Assembly: GCA_964650975.1 (NCBI GenBank)
Contig: CAZYWA010000244.1
Span: 1-10,789 of the forward strand
Source of the DNA: CAZYWA01 sp964650975 [NCBI: uncultured bacterium]
GTDB lineage: Bacteria > JADJOY01
Direction: 5' to 3'
DNA: 10,789 nt
The position numbers and the translations under genes are program-made. The notes below the pieces were generated by a model that worked only from the letters and a program-made list of their open reading frames with translations, was not told the origin of the DNA and did not search any database. Shown here piece by piece: positions 1 through 10,717 of the stretch. Positions within the stretch are counted from its first letter, which is position 1. Each line of letters starts with the position of its first letter.

Positions 1-600
1 CTCCGACGCGGGCTCCACGCTTGTCACAAGCAGGTGGTCTCGCGCACGGGTGCATGCCACGTAGAGCAGATGCCGTTCCGTGTCATAGACCTCCTGGAGG
101 TCCGCGTCGTCACCAACCGTCTCGATGCGCTCTTGCAGCGGGATGACCTCGTCGTCGCAGGCCATCACGACGACGGCGCGGAACTCGAGGCCCTTGGCGA
201 GGTGCATCGTCCCCAGCGACACGTGACCGCGGGCTGTTTCGACATGCTCGTCGAGAACCTTCAACGCAAGGCCCGCGCGCTTCACGGCGGCGCGGGCTCG
301 GTCCAGTTGCGCGTCGGACCGAACGAACACCCCAATCTCGTGCGCCAGTACGCCTTCCTTGGCCCGCTCGGCGATCCAGTCGCCGGCGGTCTCGATCTCT
401 TCGCCCTCGCTCTCGAGCCGTTGAATGGTCGGCGGTGGTCCGTTGAACACGGAAATCGTGCCGGTTCGGTCCTCGCTGTTCCCATCCACGTCCATCATCA
501 CCGGCCCGAGCAGGCGGTCCGCCTGGGTGCGGATCTGGTGGGACGTGCGGTAGTTCACCCGCAGTGTGCGAGAGCGTTCTCGAACGGCGTGGCCGCGACT
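1..600 (-). pseudogene. 3' remnant of a UvrD/Rep-like superfamily I DNA helicase
   Basis: Read on the minus strand this stretch gives the C-terminal third of an SF1A (UvrD/Rep/PcrA-like) ATP-dependent 3'-5' helicase. Motif IV is seen as RTLRVNYRTS (about 570-541), motif V as GTMHLAKGLEF (about 213-181), and motif VI as VACTRARDHLLVT (60-22). The frame is open without a stop from 693 down to base 1, where the window cuts it. The sequence at the edge, VEPASE, resembles the extreme C-terminus of this family, so little is probably missing there. Nothing upstream encodes the Walker A (motif I), Ia, II or III regions: family resemblance fades above about 590, and the pckG stop lies in the same frame at 694-696. 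The piece is therefore 5'-truncated and cannot be an active helicase alone. Possible internal starts (GTG at 558, ATG at 498) have no clear ribosome binding site. Most likely a pseudogene left by rearrangement; an assembly junction is the alternative. Confidence 0.8.
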
Positions 601-658
601 CGTTTTGCGAGCCGCTCGAGTCGCCCGCGAATCAGACCCGGTTGTCGGTCGCGAGCAT

Positions 659-688
659 CCGTGGCGGGCGAGGCTCGCTCCGCCACGG
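659..688 (-). terminator. Stem-loop just after the pckG stop, possible terminator
   Basis: An inverted repeat starts about 5 bases after the pckG stop codon on the minus strand. The arms are CCGTGGCGG-GCG (659-670) and CGC-TCCGCCACGG (676-688), with one bulged base and a 5-base loop. The stem is long and GC-rich, but no T-run follows on the minus strand, so it is not a classical intrinsic terminator. It could still stop or stabilise the pckG transcript 3' end, or be a member of a dispersed palindromic repeat family. It sits between the pckG stop and the point where helicase similarity begins. Confidence 0.45.
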
Positions 689-693
689 TTTCG

Positions 694-2451
694 TCAGGCG
701 TTCAGGCGCTTCTTGAGACCGTCGAGCTGCTTGGGCAACTCGCTCGGCAGTTTGTCGCCGAACTTCTGCTGGAACTCGCCGATCTGGTCAGCCTCGCTGC
801 GCCACACGTCGCGGTCGACGGAGAGCAGGCCTTCCATCGTCTTCTTGTCGAGCGAGAGGCCGTCGGCGTCGACGTCGGAGACGTGCGGCAGGTAGCCGAT
901 CGGGCTCTCCTGCGCGGACGAGGCGCCGTTCTGCTTGCAGCGGTCGAAGATCCAGCGCAGCACACGCAGGTTCTCGCCGTAGCCCGGCCACACGAACTTG
1001 CCGTCGTCGCCGGTGCGGAACCAGTTGACGTGGAACACCTTGGGCGGGTTGGGCACGTGCTTGCCCATTTCCAGCCAGTGCTGCCAGTAGTCGCCCATGT
1101 TGTAGCCACAGAAGGGCAGCATCGCCATCGGGTCGCGACGCACCACGCCCACGGCTCCGGTGGCCGCGGCGGTGGTCTCCGAGGCCATGCCCGAGCCGAC
1201 GAAGACACCGTGATTCCAGTCGAACGATTCGTAGACCAGCGGTGCGGTGCGCGCGCGGCGGCCGCCGAAGAGGATGGCGCTCACGGGCACGCCTTGCGGA
1301 TCGTCGAACTTGGGATGCACCGACGGGCACTGGCGCGCGGGCGTCGTGTAGCGGCTGTTGGGGTGCGCGGCCTTGTCCTTGCTCGCCGGCGTCCAGTCGT
1401 GACCCTGCCAGTCGATCGCGTGCGCGGGAGGATCGCCTCCCATGCCCTCCCACCACGGGCACTTGTCGTCGGTGAGGCCGACGTTGGTGAAGATCGAGTT
1501 GCGATTGAACGTGAGCATCGCGTTCGGGTTGGTCTTCATGCTGGTGCCGGGGGCGACACCGAAGAACCCGGCTTCCGGATTGATCGCCCACAGGCGCCCA
1601 TCCGGACCGCGGCGCATCCACACGATGTCGTCGCCGACGGTCCACACCTTCCAGCCGAGCTTCTTCTGCGACTCGGGCGGCACCAGCATCGCGAGGTTGG
1701 TCTTGCCGCAGGCGCTCGGGAACGCACCGCCCACGTAGAGCGTCTCGCCCTCGGGCGACTCGAGCCCGAGCAGCAGCATGTGCTCGGCCATCCACATCTC
1801 GTCGCGACCCTGCACCGACGCGATGCGCAGCGCGAAGCACTTCTTGCCGAGCAGCGCGTTCCCGCCGTAGCCGGAGCCGATCGACCAGATCTCGCGGGTT
1901 TCCGGGAAGTGGCACACGAAGCGCCGCTCGGGCGAGAGATCGCCGATCGAGTGGAGCCCGCGGCAGAAGTCGTCCGACGAGCCGAGCTGATCGAGCGCCG
2001 CCTGACCCATGCGCGTCATGATGCGCATGTTGATCACCACGTACGGGCTGTCGGTGAGCTCGACGCCGATCTTCGAGAGCGGCGAGCCGAGCGGCCCCAT
2101 GCAGTAGGGCACCACGTACATGGTGCGGCCCTTCATGCAGCCCTTGTAGAGCGCGCCGAGCTTCGACTTGGCGTCGGCGGGGGCCATCCAGTTGTTGGTG
2201 GGGCCGGCGTCCTCGTTGCGGTTCGAGCAGATGAAGGTCAGGTGCTCGGTGCGGGCGACGTCGCTGGGGTGCGAGCGGTGCAGGAAGCTGTTGGGGTACT
2301 TCTGGTCGTTGAGGGGGGTGAGGGTGCCGTCGTCGACCATCGCGGCGATCAGGCGCTGGTACTCGGCCTCCGACCCGTCGCACCACACCACGTTGTCCGG
2401 CTTGGTCAGCGCCGCGCACTCGTCCACCCACTTGCTCAACGTCGTATTCAT
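694..2451 (-). CDS. pckG: Phosphoenolpyruvate carboxykinase (GTP)
   Basis: Cytosolic enzyme converting oxaloacetate plus GTP to phosphoenolpyruvate, CO2 and GDP, the entry step of gluconeogenesis; it can run in reverse. The 585-residue product matches the usual size of GTP-dependent PEPCK. Seen motifs: the family P-loop with its hyper-reactive cysteine, [12 protein letters not shown] (residues 244-255, C248); the metal-binding kinase-2 motif VGDDIVWM (272-279); [16 protein letters not shown] (189-204); [13 protein letters not shown] (291-303); [15 protein letters not shown] (395-409); and [15 protein letters not shown] (486-500) towards the nucleotide-binding C-terminal part. This motif set is that of the GTP class, not the ATP class (pckA). 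The ATG at 2451 is chosen because the protein then begins [18 protein letters not shown], as in the family; the frame stays open 67 codons further upstream, but that part shows no family resemblance. A weak ribosome site (AGGGG) lies about 10 bases before it. Monocistronic in this window and divergent from the channel gene. Confidence 0.97.
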   Translation of the reverse strand: MNTTLSKWVDECAALTKPDNVVWCDGSEAEYQRLIAAMVDDGTLTPLNDQKYPNSFLHRSHPSDVARTEHLTFICSNRNEDAGPTNNWMAPADAKSKLGALYKGCMKGRTMYVVPYCMGPLGSPLSKIGVELTDSPYVVINMRIMTRMGQAALDQLGSSDDFCRGLHSIGDLSPERRFVCHFPETREIWSIGSGYGGNALLGKKCFALRIASVQGRDEMWMAEHMLLLGLESPEGETLYVGGAFPSACGKTNLAMLVPPESQKKLGWKVWTVGDDIVWMRRGPDGRLWAINPEAGFFGVAPGTSMKTNPNAMLTFNRNSIFTNVGLTDDKCPWWEGMGGDPPAHAIDWQGHDWTPASKDKAAHPNSRYTTPARQCPSVHPKFDDPQGVPVSAILFGGRRARTAPLVYESFDWNHGVFVGSGMASETTAAATGAVGVVRRDPMAMLPFCGYNMGDYWQHWLEMGKHVPNPPKVFHVNWFRTGDDGKFVWPGYGENLRVLRWIFDRCKQNGASSAQESPIGYLPHVSDVDADGLSLDKKTMEGLLSVDRDVWRSEADQIGEFQQKFGDKLPSELPKQLDGLKKRLNA

Positions 2452-2582
2452 CGCTCGTTCGCCCCTGTGTTTGGAGGGCCGCCCAGACACCTCGCGTGAC
2501 GAGCGAAGTGCTCGGATCGACCCAAGAACCTGAATCGATGAAGAACGGAAAAAGGAATGTCGCCGCGCGTCAAAACTAGCAC

Positions 2583-2618
2583 ACGCGTTTGGCACCGGAA
2601 ACGGACGGCCAAACGCGT
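2583..2618. promoter_or_regulatory. Perfect 11-bp inverted repeat, candidate operator
   Basis: ACGCGTTTGGC at 2583-2593 is followed, after 14 bases, by its exact reverse complement GCCAAACGCGT at 2608-2618. The centre-to-centre distance of 25 bp is a little over two helical turns, so a dimeric or tetrameric regulator could bind both halves on roughly the same face. It lies in the divergent region, 132 bases upstream of the pckG start and 163 upstream of the channel start, where one operator could affect both. It could instead form an RNA or DNA hairpin, or be a further small repeat. The perfect symmetry is seen; the operator role is inferred. Confidence 0.4.
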
Positions 2619-2671
2619 AGACTACCCGCCGTGAGCCGTTTCCGAGTCGCACCGGGGGAGGTCGCTCGGTT

Positions 2672-2747
2672 GGAGGGCTGCGGTCCCTCGCGGCCGCCGC
2701 GTTCCATCGCGACCGAGCGCAGCCGACGCGACGGAGCGCGTCCCTCC
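2672..2747 (+). repeat. 76-bp palindrome-ended repeat, copy A
   Basis: The element starts with GGAGGGCTGCGGTCCCTCGC and ends with GACGGAGCGCGTCCCTCC, forming imperfect terminal inverted repeats. The left end can also fold on itself (GAGGG/CCCTC). The same 76 bases occur in inverted orientation at 10313-10388; by hand alignment about 64 of 76 positions agree without gaps, the left 20 bases being identical and the core most divergent. It encodes nothing. Size, palindromic ends and intergenic position fit a REP/MITE-like non-autonomous element; no RAYT or other transposase is visible here. It lies between the divergent promoters and the channel start codon, so it would be in the untranslated leader of that gene unless transcription starts downstream. 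Confidence 0.8.
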
Positions 2748-2806
2748 GCCCGCCGGGGACCGGCGGGCTCCAGCACGGGAGTGGAGCTCGACCGTCTCCG
2801 GCGCGC
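2748..2806. repeat. Palindromic repeat pair, copy 1, running into the channel gene
   Basis: Two inverted units face each other. The left unit (2748-2771) is itself a near-perfect hairpin, with arms GCCCGCCGG and CCGGCGGGC around 3 bases, and ends in GGCTCC. The right unit (2783-2806) begins GGAGCTCG and is a diverged inverted copy, with about 5 mismatches in 24. They are joined by CTCCA...TGGAG. The left unit plus its two preceding bases (2746-2771) recurs exactly, reverse-complemented, at 10749-10774, where the same paired arrangement is found. The family resembles BIME-type paired REP elements. It directly abuts the 76-bp repeat (2672-2747). The right unit overlaps the first codons of the channel gene. 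Confidence 0.7.
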
Positions 2807-5800
2807 CTCTCGCCGGCGCCGGGCCGGCTGGATCTCCGCGATTTTGCTGCTTTTCGTGTTCGATCCGCTGCGCGCCCACGCCCAGGGCTATCCGGCGTCG
2901 GCCGCCGAGGCGCGGCGTATTCGCGAATCGCTGGAGAGCGACGTCGCCGAGGAGCGGGCCCAGCCCGAGCCGAAGCTCAAGCTCACCGACGCGCGCGAGG
3001 AGTACGTGGCACTCCTCCAGGACATCGAGTCGCTCTACGCGCGCGGCGCCGAGCTCGAGTCGCGCCGCGCGTCGCGCGCGCAGCGCGAGAGTGCCGCCCG
3101 CGCGAGCCTCAACAAGCCGGCTCCGCCGGCGGTCTTCCGCGGCACGCCCACGCCCGACCGCATCAACATGCTGTCGGGCAATCTCGACGACCTGCGCCAG
3201 AAGCTCGACCGGCTCAAGGGTGAGCGCGCGGCGCTCGAGCAAGAGCGCGACTCGGGCCTCAAGACCGAGCGCGATCGCGCCGTCGCGCGCCGCGACGACA
3301 CCGCCGCCAAGCTCAACGCGTATCGCGCGAGCCTCGACAAGCTGCGCAGCCAGGCCACGACGCTCGAGGACCAGCAGGTCGTCGAGGTGCGCCTCCACGT
3401 CCTCGAGCTCGACGCCGATTACGCCGCCCGGCTGATCGATTTTCTGAGCCACGAGGGCGACGACATCCCCACGGAGATCGCGGTGCTCGATCTCGAGACC
3501 GAGGTCGCGGCCAAGAGTGTCCAGCGCGGCGACGCCGAGCTGCGCGCCGCGTGGGACGCCGAGAGCGCGGCCCTCGGCCGCGTGCAGCGCGAGACCGAGG
3601 CCGCGCACCGCGTGGCGGCGCGCAACGTCGACACCGCCCTCGGCGAGTGGGAGCGCGCGCTCAACCAGTGGCGCGCCGACACCCTCGATCGCAACACCCG
3701 CACCGCGTCGCGAAAGCGCGAGCTCGCGGCCGTGCAGTCGTCGGGCCTGAGGCCGGACGCGATCGAGGCGGCCAAGGCGCGCTTCGACCAGCTCCGCGAG
3801 CGCTACGCCAAGAGCCGCGCCGTGGGCATCGCCACCGAGCCGCTCATCAGCCGCGGGCTCGCGCGAGTGGCCAAGGACCGCGACGACTACCTGAAGTCGA
3901 GCGACGCGGCGCGCTGGCGGGCGGCCCGTGTGGACGCGGTCTCGAACCTGGAAAACGTCGAGAACGAGCTGGCCGACCTCGAGGAGACGCTGCGCGGGCA
4001 AGTCGCGATCGCGCGCCAGGCGTGGCTCGGTGCCAGCGCCGGCGATCCGCAAACGCTGACCCAGCTCTGGGAATCGGAGGAGCTGCCGATCTGGGAGGAC
4101 GCGGGACGGCAGCGCCGCGAGGCGTTGCGGGCGCTCGACGACGCGCTGCGCGCCGTTGCCGACGAGTACCAGGCGCGTCTCGAGCGGATCGCCACCCTCG
4201 ACTCCATGCTCGACACCGAGCAGTACTGGCTCGAGCGACGCGCGCTCTTCACGCGCGGCGCGTCCGCCAGTCCCGCGAAGGCCGTCCGCCAGGCGTGGCT
4301 CGACTACGGCGCGTGGCGCGCCAGCGGCCGGACCGTGAACTGGGTGGTGCTCGCGGCGCTGGTGCTGCTCGCCGGCTGCTGGGGGCTCCTGGTGGGGCGC
4401 TTGCGGCACCTCTCGATGCGCTGGATGGAGCCGACCGCGTCGTCGACCGCCAAGCAAGCCTCGGCGCGACGGGCGTGGCGGGCCGTGATCGTGCGCGCAC
4501 TGTGGGTGCCGCTGCCGCCGCTCCTCTGCTGGCTCGCGGAGTCGGTGATCGACGCGGAGCCCGACGAAGCGAAGGCATTGGTCGCCGCGGGCTGGATCGG
4601 CGCCGGCGTGCTCGCCGTCTACGCGCTGGTGCGGGGCCTCATGTCGAGCGTCGAGGATCCGCGCGCGGTACGCCGTTACCGGCACGTCGCGGCGATCGGC
4701 GCCACCATCGTCATGGTGCTCGGTTTGCCGCTCTCGTTCTTGTCGCGAGTCGGCTATCCGTCGTGCAATCCCGATCTGGTGGTGCTCCTCGGGCGAGTGG
4801 TGCGCACCACGCTCGCGAGCTCGATCATCGTCGCCAATTTCTTCGGGGCGTCGCTGGTCGGGCTGGTGGTTTCGCGCGCGCCCGACGCGGTGCGCCGCCG
4901 CTTCGTGCCGCTGCGCGTGCTGTTCCTCGCCTCTCTCGCGGCCACCGTGATCGCCGACTGGAGTGGCTACGCACAGCTCGCGAGCTGGCTCTTCACGGCA
5001 GCCTTCGGCAGCGTGCTGGTGCTCGGGATCGGGATCGCCGGTGCGCGCAGCGCGCTCGCGGCGCTCGCGTACAACGCCGAGAGCACCGTGACCGACGCGA
5101 TCGCCGAAGCGCGGCACGGGTTCCTGCTCGGGCAGGCGCGCACCGGGGTGGTGCTTGCGGCGCTCGCCGCCACCGGGATGGGATTGGCGTTGTCGCTGCG
5201 CGTGTCGATCGCCGACCTGCAGGTGCTGGGAGCGCAGCAGATCTGGCCGTTTCACACCGAAGGCGCCGGTGGGCTCGACCTCAGCTCGGTGTGGAGTGCG
5301 GCCTCGCTCTTGATCGTAACGGTGGTGGTGGCGCGGTTCCTGCGCGGGCTGCTCGACCACTTCGTGCTGGCGTGGGCGGGGATCGATCGAGACCTGCGCT
5401 ACTCGATCTCGACCGTGACCCACTACGTGATCCTGCTGGTGGGCAGCGCCAAGGCGATGGGCCGGCTGGGCGTCGACATGAAGGACATGCAGTGGCTCCT
5501 GGCCGCGGCCGGCGTGGGCATCGGCTTCGGCTTGCAGGAGATCATCTCCAACTTCGTGAGCGGGATCATCATTCTCTTCGAGCGGCCGCTCAAGATCGGC
5601 GACGTGATCGAGACCGACGGCAAGCCTGGCGAAGTGGTGGACGTGAGCATTCGCAGCACCACCGTGCGCACCCAGGACAACAAGTTCGTGCTGGTGCCCA
5701 ACAAGGAGCTGATCACGCAGCGGCTGGTCAACTTCACCGGCACCGATCCCAAGCTGCGCATCGACGTGCCGATCGGCGTCGCCTACGGCACCGACACCGG

Positions 5801-6125
5801 CTTGCTGCGCGAGACGCTGATCGACGTGGCGCGCCGTCACGGCCGCGTGCTCAAGCGCCCGGCGCCCGACGTGCTCTTCAAGACCCACGGCGAGTCGAGC
5901 CTCGACTTCGTGCTGCGCGCGTGGGTGCACGTGAAGGACCGCGACGAGGTCGCGAGCGATCTGCGCTTCGCGATGGAGCAGGCGCTGCGCCGGCTTCACA
6001 TCGAGGTGCCGTTCCCGCAGCGGGTGGTGCACGTGGTGAACGAGCCGGCGGCCGAGCAGCCGGAACCGGGCGCGGCCGCGGAAAGCGACTCCGCAGGTTC
6101 GGGAGGAGCGCGCCGTCTGGCGTGA
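2781..6125 (+). CDS. mscK: MscK/MscM-type large mechanosensitive ion channel
   Basis: Inner-membrane channel of the MscS superfamily that opens under membrane tension and releases solutes on hypo-osmotic shock. The 1114-residue product has the MscK/MscM layout. There is a signal peptide (arginine-rich residues 5-14, hydrophobic 17-27, cleavage expected after AHA at 34). A long charged, coiled-coil-rich periplasmic region follows (about 35-510). About eleven membrane segments come next (roughly 518-540, 569-590, 597-620, 635-655, 673-698, 711-730, 733-755, 787-808, 835-857, 875-897, 904-933), the last being the pore-lining helix with [18 protein letters not shown]. The MscS beta-domain follows ([27 protein letters not shown]), then the C-terminal cage to about 1085. 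GTG 2781 is chosen because it immediately precedes the signal peptide and later in-frame starts fall inside its hydrophobic core; GTG 2631 would add 50 residues read through repeat DNA. Neither has a good ribosome site. The symbol is by family; MscM (YjeP) has the same architecture. Confidence 0.9.
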   Translation: MELDRLRRASRRRRAGWISAILLLFVFDPLRAHAQGYPASAAEARRIRESLESDVAEERAQPEPKLKLTDAREEYVALLQDIESLYARGAELESRRASRAQRESAARASLNKPAPPAVFRGTPTPDRINMLSGNLDDLRQKLDRLKGERAALEQERDSGLKTERDRAVARRDDTAAKLNAYRASLDKLRSQATTLEDQQVVEVRLHVLELDADYAARLIDFLSHEGDDIPTEIAVLDLETEVAAKSVQRGDAELRAAWDAESAALGRVQRETEAAHRVAARNVDTALGEWERALNQWRADTLDRNTRTASRKRELAAVQSSGLRPDAIEAAKARFDQLRERYAKSRAVGIATEPLISRGLARVAKDRDDYLKSSDAARWRAARVDAVSNLENVENELADLEETLRGQVAIARQAWLGASAGDPQTLTQLWESEELPIWEDAGRQRREALRALDDALRAVADEYQARLERIATLDSMLDTEQYWLERRALFTRGASASPAKAVRQAWLDYGAWRASGRTVNWVVLAALVLLAGCWGLLVGRLRHLSMRWMEPTASSTAKQASARRAWRAVIVRALWVPLPPLLCWLAESVIDAEPDEAKALVAAGWIGAGVLAVYALVRGLMSSVEDPRAVRRYRHVAAIGATIVMVLGLPLSFLSRVGYPSCNPDLVVLLGRVVRTTLASSIIVANFFGASLVGLVVSRAPDAVRRRFVPLRVLFLASLAATVIADWSGYAQLASWLFTAAFGSVLVLGIGIAGARSALAALAYNAESTVTDAIAEARHGFLLGQARTGVVLAALAATGMGLALSLRVSIADLQVLGAQQIWPFHTEGAGGLDLSSVWSAASLLIVTVVVARFLRGLLDHFVLAWAGIDRDLRYSISTVTHYVILLVGSAKAMGRLGVDMKDMQWLLAAAGVGIGFGLQEIISNFVSGIIILFERPLKIGDVIETDGKPGEVVDVSIRSTTVRTQDNKFVLVPNKELITQRLVNFTGTDPKLRIDVPIGVAYGTDTGLLRETLIDVARRHGRVLKRPAPDVLFKTHGESSLDFVLRAWVHVKDRDEVASDLRFAMEQALRRLHIEVPFPQRVVHVVNEPAAEQPEPGAAAESDSAGSGGARRLA

Positions 6126-6208
6126 AACCATGCGATCCTCTCGAGTGTTTCTCGTGGCCAACGAGCTCAGAGATCGAGACCGCAGCGCTTTCTGACCGTC
6201 TCCTCGCC

Positions 6209-8316
6209 ATGGCCGACGACCAGAGCGCCCTCCGAGAGCTGGCGCGAGAAGAAGGCCTCCTCACCACCTACACCGACGCGTTCGGCGAAGAGCGCACGTC
6301 GCCGCCCGAGTCGCTGGTGTCGGTGCTGCGGGGGATCGGTGTCGCGATCGAGAGCGCGGCGGCCGCCGAGGAGTGCCGCCGCGAGCGCGCGCACCGGCGC
6401 AGCCTGCAGGTGGGGCCCGCGAGCGTCGTGGTGTGGGCCGGCACGCGCCCGCGGTTGCGCCTGCGCTTGCCGGCGGCGCGGGTCGAGAGCGCGCTGCGGC
6501 TCACGCTCACCACCGAAGCGGGAGAGGCGCTGGAGCGGGAGATCGCGCGCGAGGCGCTGCGCGTCACCGGCGAGGCGCGCGTCGACGGACGCCACCTGCT
6601 CGATGTGGAGGTGCCGATCGCTGCGGCACGAGCGCAGCCGCTCAAGCTCGGGCTCCATCGGCTCGCCATCGAGCCGGCCAGGGGCGAGCGTTTCGAGACC
6701 CAGCTCATCGTGGCGCCGCGCTCGGCGTGGCCGCTCGAAGGGCGCACCTGGGGTGTGTTCGCGCCGCTCTACGCGCTGCGCACGCGGCAGAGCCTGGGCG
6801 TCGGCGATCTCGATGACCTGGGCGCCCTCACCGACGCCGTGGGCCGGCTCGGCGGGGGCTGCGTCGCCACGCTGCCGCTCCTCGACTGCTTCCGCGACGA
6901 GCCGTTCGATCCCAGCCCGTACGCGCCGGTGAGCCGGCTCTTCTGGGATCCGCTCTATCTCGACGTCGATTCGATCCCCGAGGCCGAGGGGCTGGGCGAC
7001 GCCGCGCTCCGGCTCGGCACCGCGCGCGCGGCGCGCGAGGCGCAGGCGGCGGTCTCGTCGAAGCTGGTCGACCATCGGCGGGTGATGACGCTCAAGCGCG
7101 GGATGCTCGACGCGTGCGCGCGGCGGCTCTTCACGCTTGGCGGACCGCGCCTCGAAGCGTTCGAGCGGTTCCTTCGCGAGTCGCCGCGGATCCTCGACTA
7201 CGCGCGATTCCGTGCCACCGGCGAGCGGCTGCGTGCGCCCTGGCCGCGCTGGCCGGGAGCGGATCGCGAGGGTGTGGTACGCCGCGGCGGCCTCGACGAC
7301 GAACGGGTGCGCTTTCACGCGTACGTGCAGTGGATCTGGTGCCAGCAGCTTGCCGCGGTGGCGAACCGCGCGCGCTCGATCGGACCCGGTCTGCTGCTCG
7401 ATTTCCCCGCGGGCGTCCACGCGCACGGCTACGACACCTGGCGCATGCGCGGCTCGTTCGTGGACGGCTGCTCGCTGGGCGCGCCACCGGATCAGCTCTT
7501 CCAGCGCGGCCAGGACTGGGGGCTCGCGGCGCTGGCACCGAGCGCCGTCGGTCACGGCGGCCTCGCGTATTTCCGCGACGCGCTCGCCACCCAGATGACG
7601 TACGCCGGAGTGCTGCGCATCGATCACGTGATGGGTCTCGAGCGCCAGTTCGTGATCCCCGCTGGCGCGAGCCCGGTGGATGGCGTCTACGTGCGCATGC
7701 CGCGCGACGAGCTGCTGGCCCTAGTCTGCCTCGAATCGCGGCGCCGCCGCTCTGCAGTGGTGGGCGAGGATCTGGGAACGGTGCCCGCCGGCCTGCGCGC
7801 CGAGATGAAGCGTCGCGGGTTGCTGCGCATCGTCGCGTTGCAGCTCGAGCTCCGGCCGCGGGCGCGCGATCCGCTGCCGCGCGCGCTGCCCGAGGATGCC
7901 GTGGCGACGTGGGGAACCCACGACATGCCCACGTTCGCCGGCTTCCTGGAAGCGCGCGATCTCGCGGACTGGGAGGATCTCGGCCTGCTCGACGGCGAGC
8001 AGGCGGCCGCCGCGCGGGTGTCGCGCAGCGCGCTGGTTGCGCGGCTCAGCCGTGCACTGACCCGGAAGCCGGCGGCCCGGCCCGAGGTGCTGCTCGCGGC
8101 GTGCTGGAAGTGGCTCGCCGCGAGCCGCTCGAAGCTGGTGATCGTGAGCCTCGAGGACCTGTGGCTCGAGCGTGAGCCGCAGAACGTGCCGGGCACCGGA
8201 GCCGAGCGCCCCAACTGGGTGAGGCGGATGCGCCATGCTCTGGAGGACGTGCTCGAGCACCGCGACTGGCTCGAGCGCTTCCGGGTGTTCCGTTCGGCCC
8301 GCCGTCCTCCTCGCAC

Positions 8317-8320
<4 letters not shown>
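6209..8320 (+). CDS. malQ: 4-alpha-glucanotransferase (amylomaltase, GH77)
   Basis: Cytosolic enzyme that transfers alpha-1,4-glucan segments between maltodextrins, recycling short glucans released during glycogen or maltodextrin turnover. The 703-residue product is close to the long, E. coli-like MalQ form, with an N-terminal extension and beta-rich domain (about 1-170) before the GH77 barrel. Barrel motifs seen: WGVFAPLYALRTRQSLGVGD (181-200), SPYAPVSRLFWDPLYLD (236-252), LLLDFPAGVHAHGYDTW (395-411). The three catalytic acids expected from amylomaltases are present: nucleophile D472 in LRIDHVMG, acid/base E520 in VGEDLGTVP, and stabiliser D572 in WGTHDMPT. The C-terminus has the family signature LWLEREPQNVPGT (651-663). 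ATG 6209 gives a normal family N-terminus. An alternative GTG at 6122 overlaps the channel stop (GTGA), has GGAGGAG at 6102-6108, and would add 29 residues. Third-to-last gene pair of a likely operon: 83 bases after the channel gene and a 4-base overlap with glgB. Confidence 0.94.
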
Positions 8321-10302
<1,982 letters not shown>

Positions 10303-10312
10303 GATTGGACCT

Positions 10313-10388
10313 GGAGGGACGCGGTCCCTCGCGTCCGAAGCGCTCGATCTGGCTGTCACGCTGCGGCTGCGAGGGACCGCAGCCCTCC
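10313..10388 (-). repeat. 76-bp palindrome-ended repeat, copy B
   Basis: Inverted second copy of the element at 2672-2747, with the same length. On the plus strand it begins with GGAGGGACGCGGTCCCTCGC and ends with GCGAGGGACCGCAGCCCTCC. The terminal inverted repeats here agree at 18 of 20 positions, better preserved than in copy A. The first end is itself a perfect hairpin, GAGGGAC and GTCCCTC around three bases. It lies 10 bases after the glgB stop, where the folded RNA could protect the transcript 3' end or help terminate it; no T-run follows. Copy orientation is clear from the two asymmetric bases in the ends. Confidence 0.8.
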
Positions 10389-10554
10389 GGTCTCTGGACG
10401 ACGCACCGCTCGACGTTCGATTCGACCCTGACCGCTCTCGCGGGTGTCGGGTGTCCGCGCCGGCGATAGCGCTCGATCGGCCGCCACACACGCTCGCCGC
10501 GGCCGAGGAAGCGGCGCGCCGCGGGCCAACCGGAGGGAGCGGCGCGCGCGCACG

Positions 10555-10710
10555 AGCGTCTTGCAGGTCGCCGCGCACGAGATCGGGCCGCTCGAGCGCG
10601 CGCTGCACCTGGAAGCGACCGACTGGGGCGAGCTGGGACTGGCCGCGGCGCTGGCGCTGGTGCCGGTCATCGTGCTGGAGACGGCCAAGCTCGTCCGTGG
10701 GAAGACATGA
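10555..10710 (+). pseudogene. 3' remnant of a probable P-type cation-transporting ATPase
   Basis: The last 50 codons before the TGA at 10708-10710 encode VLQVAAHEIGPLERALHLEA followed by a hydrophobic segment, LGLAAALALVPVIVLETAKL, and a short basic tail. This pattern (LQ-x-A, P-L, then a D/E-W, a final membrane helix and an E-x-x-K ending) resembles the C-terminal end of cation P-type ATPases of the Ca2+-ATPase type. Upstream of about 10555 the frame becomes arginine-rich low-complexity sequence without family resemblance, although it stays open to about 10444. The aspartate phosphorylation domain, the nucleotide-binding domain and all other helices are missing, so it cannot be functional. 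It lies between copy B of the 76-bp repeat and the second palindromic pair. The identification rests on a short stretch and could be wrong; a small unknown membrane protein is the alternative. Confidence 0.5.
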
Positions 10711-10717
10711 GTCGGCC

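Larger units (their letters stand above)
2452..2780. other. Divergent intergenic region between pckG and the channel gene
   Basis: This 329-base stretch must carry the promoters of both neighbours. The part nearest pckG (about 2452-2580) is less GC-rich and includes the pckG leader with a small hairpin CGAGC/GCTCG at 2500-2514. The centre holds a perfect 11-bp inverted repeat (2583-2618). The part nearest the channel gene is largely repeat DNA: a 76-bp palindrome-ended element (2672-2747) followed by one arm of a second repeat (2748-2771). No convincing sigma-70 promoter with both boxes could be picked by eye in either direction. I see no small gene or RNA here. Confidence 0.6.

Noticed and set aside
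34-2499. An 821-codon open frame on the plus strand opposite pckG and the helicase remnant
   Set aside because: It spans two unrelated minus-strand genes that have clear motifs, and its product has no recognisable domain; it is open only because of codon bias.
2545-2573. Possible pckG promoter with TTGACG at 2573-2568 (minus strand)
   Set aside because: The -35 match is good, but no acceptable -10 box occurs at 16-18 bases (best TTTCCG or TTCCGT).
2589-2605. Possible sigma-54 promoter (TTGGCAC) upstream of the channel gene
   Set aside because: The -24 half matches, but the required GC of the -12 box is absent at the proper distance, and the bases are part of the inverted repeat.
2622-6161. 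A 1179-codon open frame on the minus strand opposite the channel gene
   Set aside because: Its product is rich in R, H, E and L with no domain or motif, as expected from the complement of GC-rich codons. The plus-strand channel has clear family motifs, so this is a shadow.
6130-6195. 21-codon open frame between the channel gene and malQ
   Set aside because: No ribosome site, no recognisable sequence, and it overlaps the possible extended malQ start; chance is sufficient.
3551-6208. Upstream in-frame extension of malQ through the channel gene (a 1589-codon open frame)
   Set aside because: The extension is out-of-frame channel sequence with biased composition; MalQ similarity begins only just after 6209.
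10444-10554. Upstream part of the small open frame ending at 10710
   Set aside because: Arginine- and serine-rich translation of GC-rich DNA with no resemblance to the ATPase tail that follows; probably not coding.
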